A stretch of 64,000 bases of DNA, taken from the NCBI GenBank assembly GCA_910585405.1, contig CAJUDO010000001.1, forward strand, positions 62,001 to 126,000, in the 5' to 3' direction. The DNA is from an uncultured Peptococcaceae bacterium (GTDB lineage: Bacteria; Bacillota; Peptococcia; Peptococcales; Peptococcaceae). The translations under genes were made by a program, and so were the position numbers. The notes under the pieces are model-generated. The model had not been told where the DNA came from, did not search any database, and was given only the letters and a program-made list of their open reading frames with translations. The first letter of the stretch is position 1. Each line of letters begins with the position of its first letter. Of the stretch, positions 62,450-64,000 are shown in pieces.

Positions 62450-64000
62450 TCAAATCTGCAAAGCTGTTGCAAAAGCTTCATGCATATTATGTTTTCCATC
62501 CTTTACACCATTGGCATCGCCGATCGCAAGCACTTCACAGGCACAATTCTGCAGTTCCTGCAGCAACGGCGCATAGGATTTGGAACCGGTGGCAATCACA
62601 ACCGTATCCACGTTCTCTAATTTTTTCGGCTGCTTATCTTGTTCGATATAGACTGCGTCTTTTCCAATCATCAGCACACCGGCATTTGTATAAATCGCCG
62701 CTTTTGCCGCTTCTAAACGTTCTAACAAAAATTTCCGAGGACGGGCGGAAGCATCCTCCGCAATCCCGCTGCGCATCTCTACAATTGTCACTTTGCTGCC
62801 ATGCAGGGCCAGATGATCTGCTGTTTCCGCACCGACAGAGCCTCCGCCGATGACGACTACATTTGCTCCCGCATTGACATGTCCTGCTAAAATATCACTG
62901 GCTAATACAACGGAAGTCTGCTGTACGCCGGTAATTGGCGGTACAAAAGGTTTACTGCCGGTGGCTACCAATACCACATCCGGTTTTTCTGCTTCAACAA
63001 GTTCTTTGGTCAGAGCTGTCTGCATTCGCACTGTAACGCCCTGTTTTTTTAGTTCGCGCTGTTGCCATGCTGCCAAGCTGCTGAAATCTGTTTTTCCCGG
63101 CGGTACACAGGCCAACAGCCATTGTCCGCCCAATTTATCGCTGCTCTCAAACAGTGTAACCTGATGACCCCGTTTCGCCGCTACAATGGCAGCCTCACAA
63201 CCAGCTATCCCACCGCCGGCAATATATACCGTTTTAGGAACAGCTACCGGCGTGATATCATATTCGCTTTCATGACCAATCATCGGATTAACCAGACAAC
63301 CTTTGGTGCAGCCCTGCAAACAACCAATACAATAGTTGATATCCTGATATTGTCCCGCTTCTGCTTTGTTCGGGAATTCTGGATCAGCCAAAGAAGCTCT
63401 GGCCATGGTAACCAAGTCTGCTTTGCCGGAGCGCAGAACTTCTTCTGCAATCAACGGATCATTGATACGACCTACACCAATGACCGGAATAGACAATACT
63501 TTTTTCATTTCCGCTGCATTGTTAATATAACGTGCCTTCGCTTCACAGCTGGATGGAGATACCACATGATTAAAGTCGCCGCCTTGCGACACATGCAATA
63601 AATCAATTCCTGCTTCCTCCAGCAGTATGGCAATGGCTTTGGCTTCTTCAATGGTAATCGCACCTGGAACCCCTTCCTCACAGGAAATCCGATACTGAAT
63701 CATAAAATCATTGCCTACTTTTTCCCGCACCCGTTTTACAATATCTACGGACAATTTTGCTCTACCTGTAATACTGCCGCCGTATGCATCACAGCGTTTG
63801 TTGGAAAAGGGCGAATTAAAGGAATGCAGTAAATATCCGTGACCGCCGTGAATTTCCACGCCGTCAAAGCCTGCTTTTTTCGCACGTACGGCAGCGTCGG
63901 CGAATTGCTCTACAATCTGCTCAATTTCCTCTACCGTTAATGCACGGCTGATCTCCCACTGCCCGCTGGCAAATTTCATTGCAGATGGACCAACCGGCTC
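62450..64000 (-). CDS. FMN/4Fe-4S/FAD ene-reductase D, N-terminus outside the window
   Basis: The frame is open to base 64000; the ATG at 63979 is internal, since the upstream codons read EPVGPSA, matching CPVAPSA of reductase A. About 517 residues are visible: GFDGVEIHGGHGYLLHSF, a shortened cluster motif CIGCLQGCTKGC (last spacer three residues instead of eleven or twelve), FAD fold VYIAGGGIAGCEAAIVAAK and NAD(P) fold VVVIGGGSVGAETADHLA. It is intact over this range, unlike reductase B. Confidence 0.87.
   Translation of the reverse strand, partial: EPVGPSAMKFASGQWEISRALTVEEIEQIVEQFADAAVRAKKAGFDGVEIHGGHGYLLHSFNSPFSNKRCDAYGGSITGRAKLSVDIVKRVREKVGNDFMIQYRISCEEGVPGAITIEEAKAIAILLEEAGIDLLHVSQGGDFNHVVSPSSCEAKARYINNAAEMKKVLSIPVIGVGRINDPLIAEEVLRSGKADLVTMARASLADPEFPNKAEAGQYQDINYCIGCLQGCTKGCLVNPMIGHESEYDITPVAVPKTVYIAGGGIAGCEAAIVAAKRGHQVTLFESSDKLGGQWLLACVPPGKTDFSSLAAWQQRELKKQGVTVRMQTALTKELVEAEKPDVVLVATGSKPFVPPITGVQQTSVVLASDILAGHVNAGANVVVIGGGSVGAETADHLALHGSKVTIVEMRSGIAEDASARPRKFLLERLEAAKAAIYTNAGVLMIGKDAVYIEQDKQPKKLENVDTVVIATGSKSYAPLLQELQNCACEVLAIGDANGVKDGKHNMHEAFATALQI

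Noticed and set aside
39000..64000. Genomic island or prophage carrying the cassettes
   Set aside because: No integrase, transposase, phage gene or attachment repeat was found; the only tRNA is 7 kb away and intact without a 3' copy seen.
1..64000. CRISPR arrays or tandem short repeats
   Set aside because: No regularly spaced direct repeats were noticed on reading either strand.

Overview
The window is a chromosomal segment of a low-GC anaerobic Firmicute. The ruvC-ruvA-ruvB-DUF2905-queA order, a [4Fe-4S]-type two-subunit L-serine dehydratase, a rubredoxin, TRAP transporters and a NAGPA-type glycosidase with a copper-amine-oxidase-like domain suggest Negativicutes or a related clostridial lineage. 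The exact rank cannot be fixed from sequence alone. No rRNA, CRISPR array, phage or insertion sequence was seen. One tRNA gene, tRNA-Ala(GGC), is present.

Layout. Positions 1-13 kb are mostly housekeeping: the start of an amidohydrolase, a secreted NAGPA-family protein, a small ACT-like regulator, a hybrid histidine kinase, the uvrB-uvrA operon with a LexA-like site on its promoter, and an sdaAB-sdaAA-TPR operon. Positions 13-23 kb hold one catabolic unit read on the minus strand: an M20 peptidase/deacylase, an FMN glutamate-synthase-like enzyme, a TRAP transporter with two different binding proteins on one DctQM pair, an enolase-superfamily enzyme and a threonine aldolase. A DauR/YheO-type regulator lies upstream. 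Positions 23-39 kb carry an aminotransferase, a degenerate EAL protein, queA/DUF2905/ruvBAC, an amino-acid ABC transporter, the tRNA, rubredoxin, RNase Z, coaX with an ECF S component behind a 240-nt leader, a VanY-type peptidase, purine nucleoside phosphorylase and a ClC channel.

Positions 39-64 kb are the unusual part. Two paralogous cytosolic alkaline-phosphatase-superfamily enzymes (about 70% identical by eye) lie next to LysR genes. They are followed by repeated cassettes built from four parts: an SLC13/DASS-like carboxylate permease (three copies), an FMN/4Fe-4S/FAD ene-reductase of the enoate reductase/2,4-dienoyl-CoA reductase family (three copies plus a relic), an amidohydrolase-2-like TIM-barrel protein (four copies) and a LysR regulator. 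A short-chain dehydrogenase is also present. The amidohydrolase-like proteins lack the expected N-terminal HxH and C-terminal Asp metal ligands and carry an R-x-R motif instead. The simplest reading is import of unsaturated organic acids, reduction of a C=C bond, then ring or ester opening or decarboxylation, with each cassette tuned to a different substrate. That reading is inference.

The same region shows recent rearrangement. An 828-bp segment holding a whole amidohydrolase gene occurs twice, 11.8 kb apart, with one base difference. One ene-reductase is cut by an in-frame TAG. A 250-bp relic keeps three short pieces of that same reductase locus. The locus is therefore expanding, recombining and decaying.
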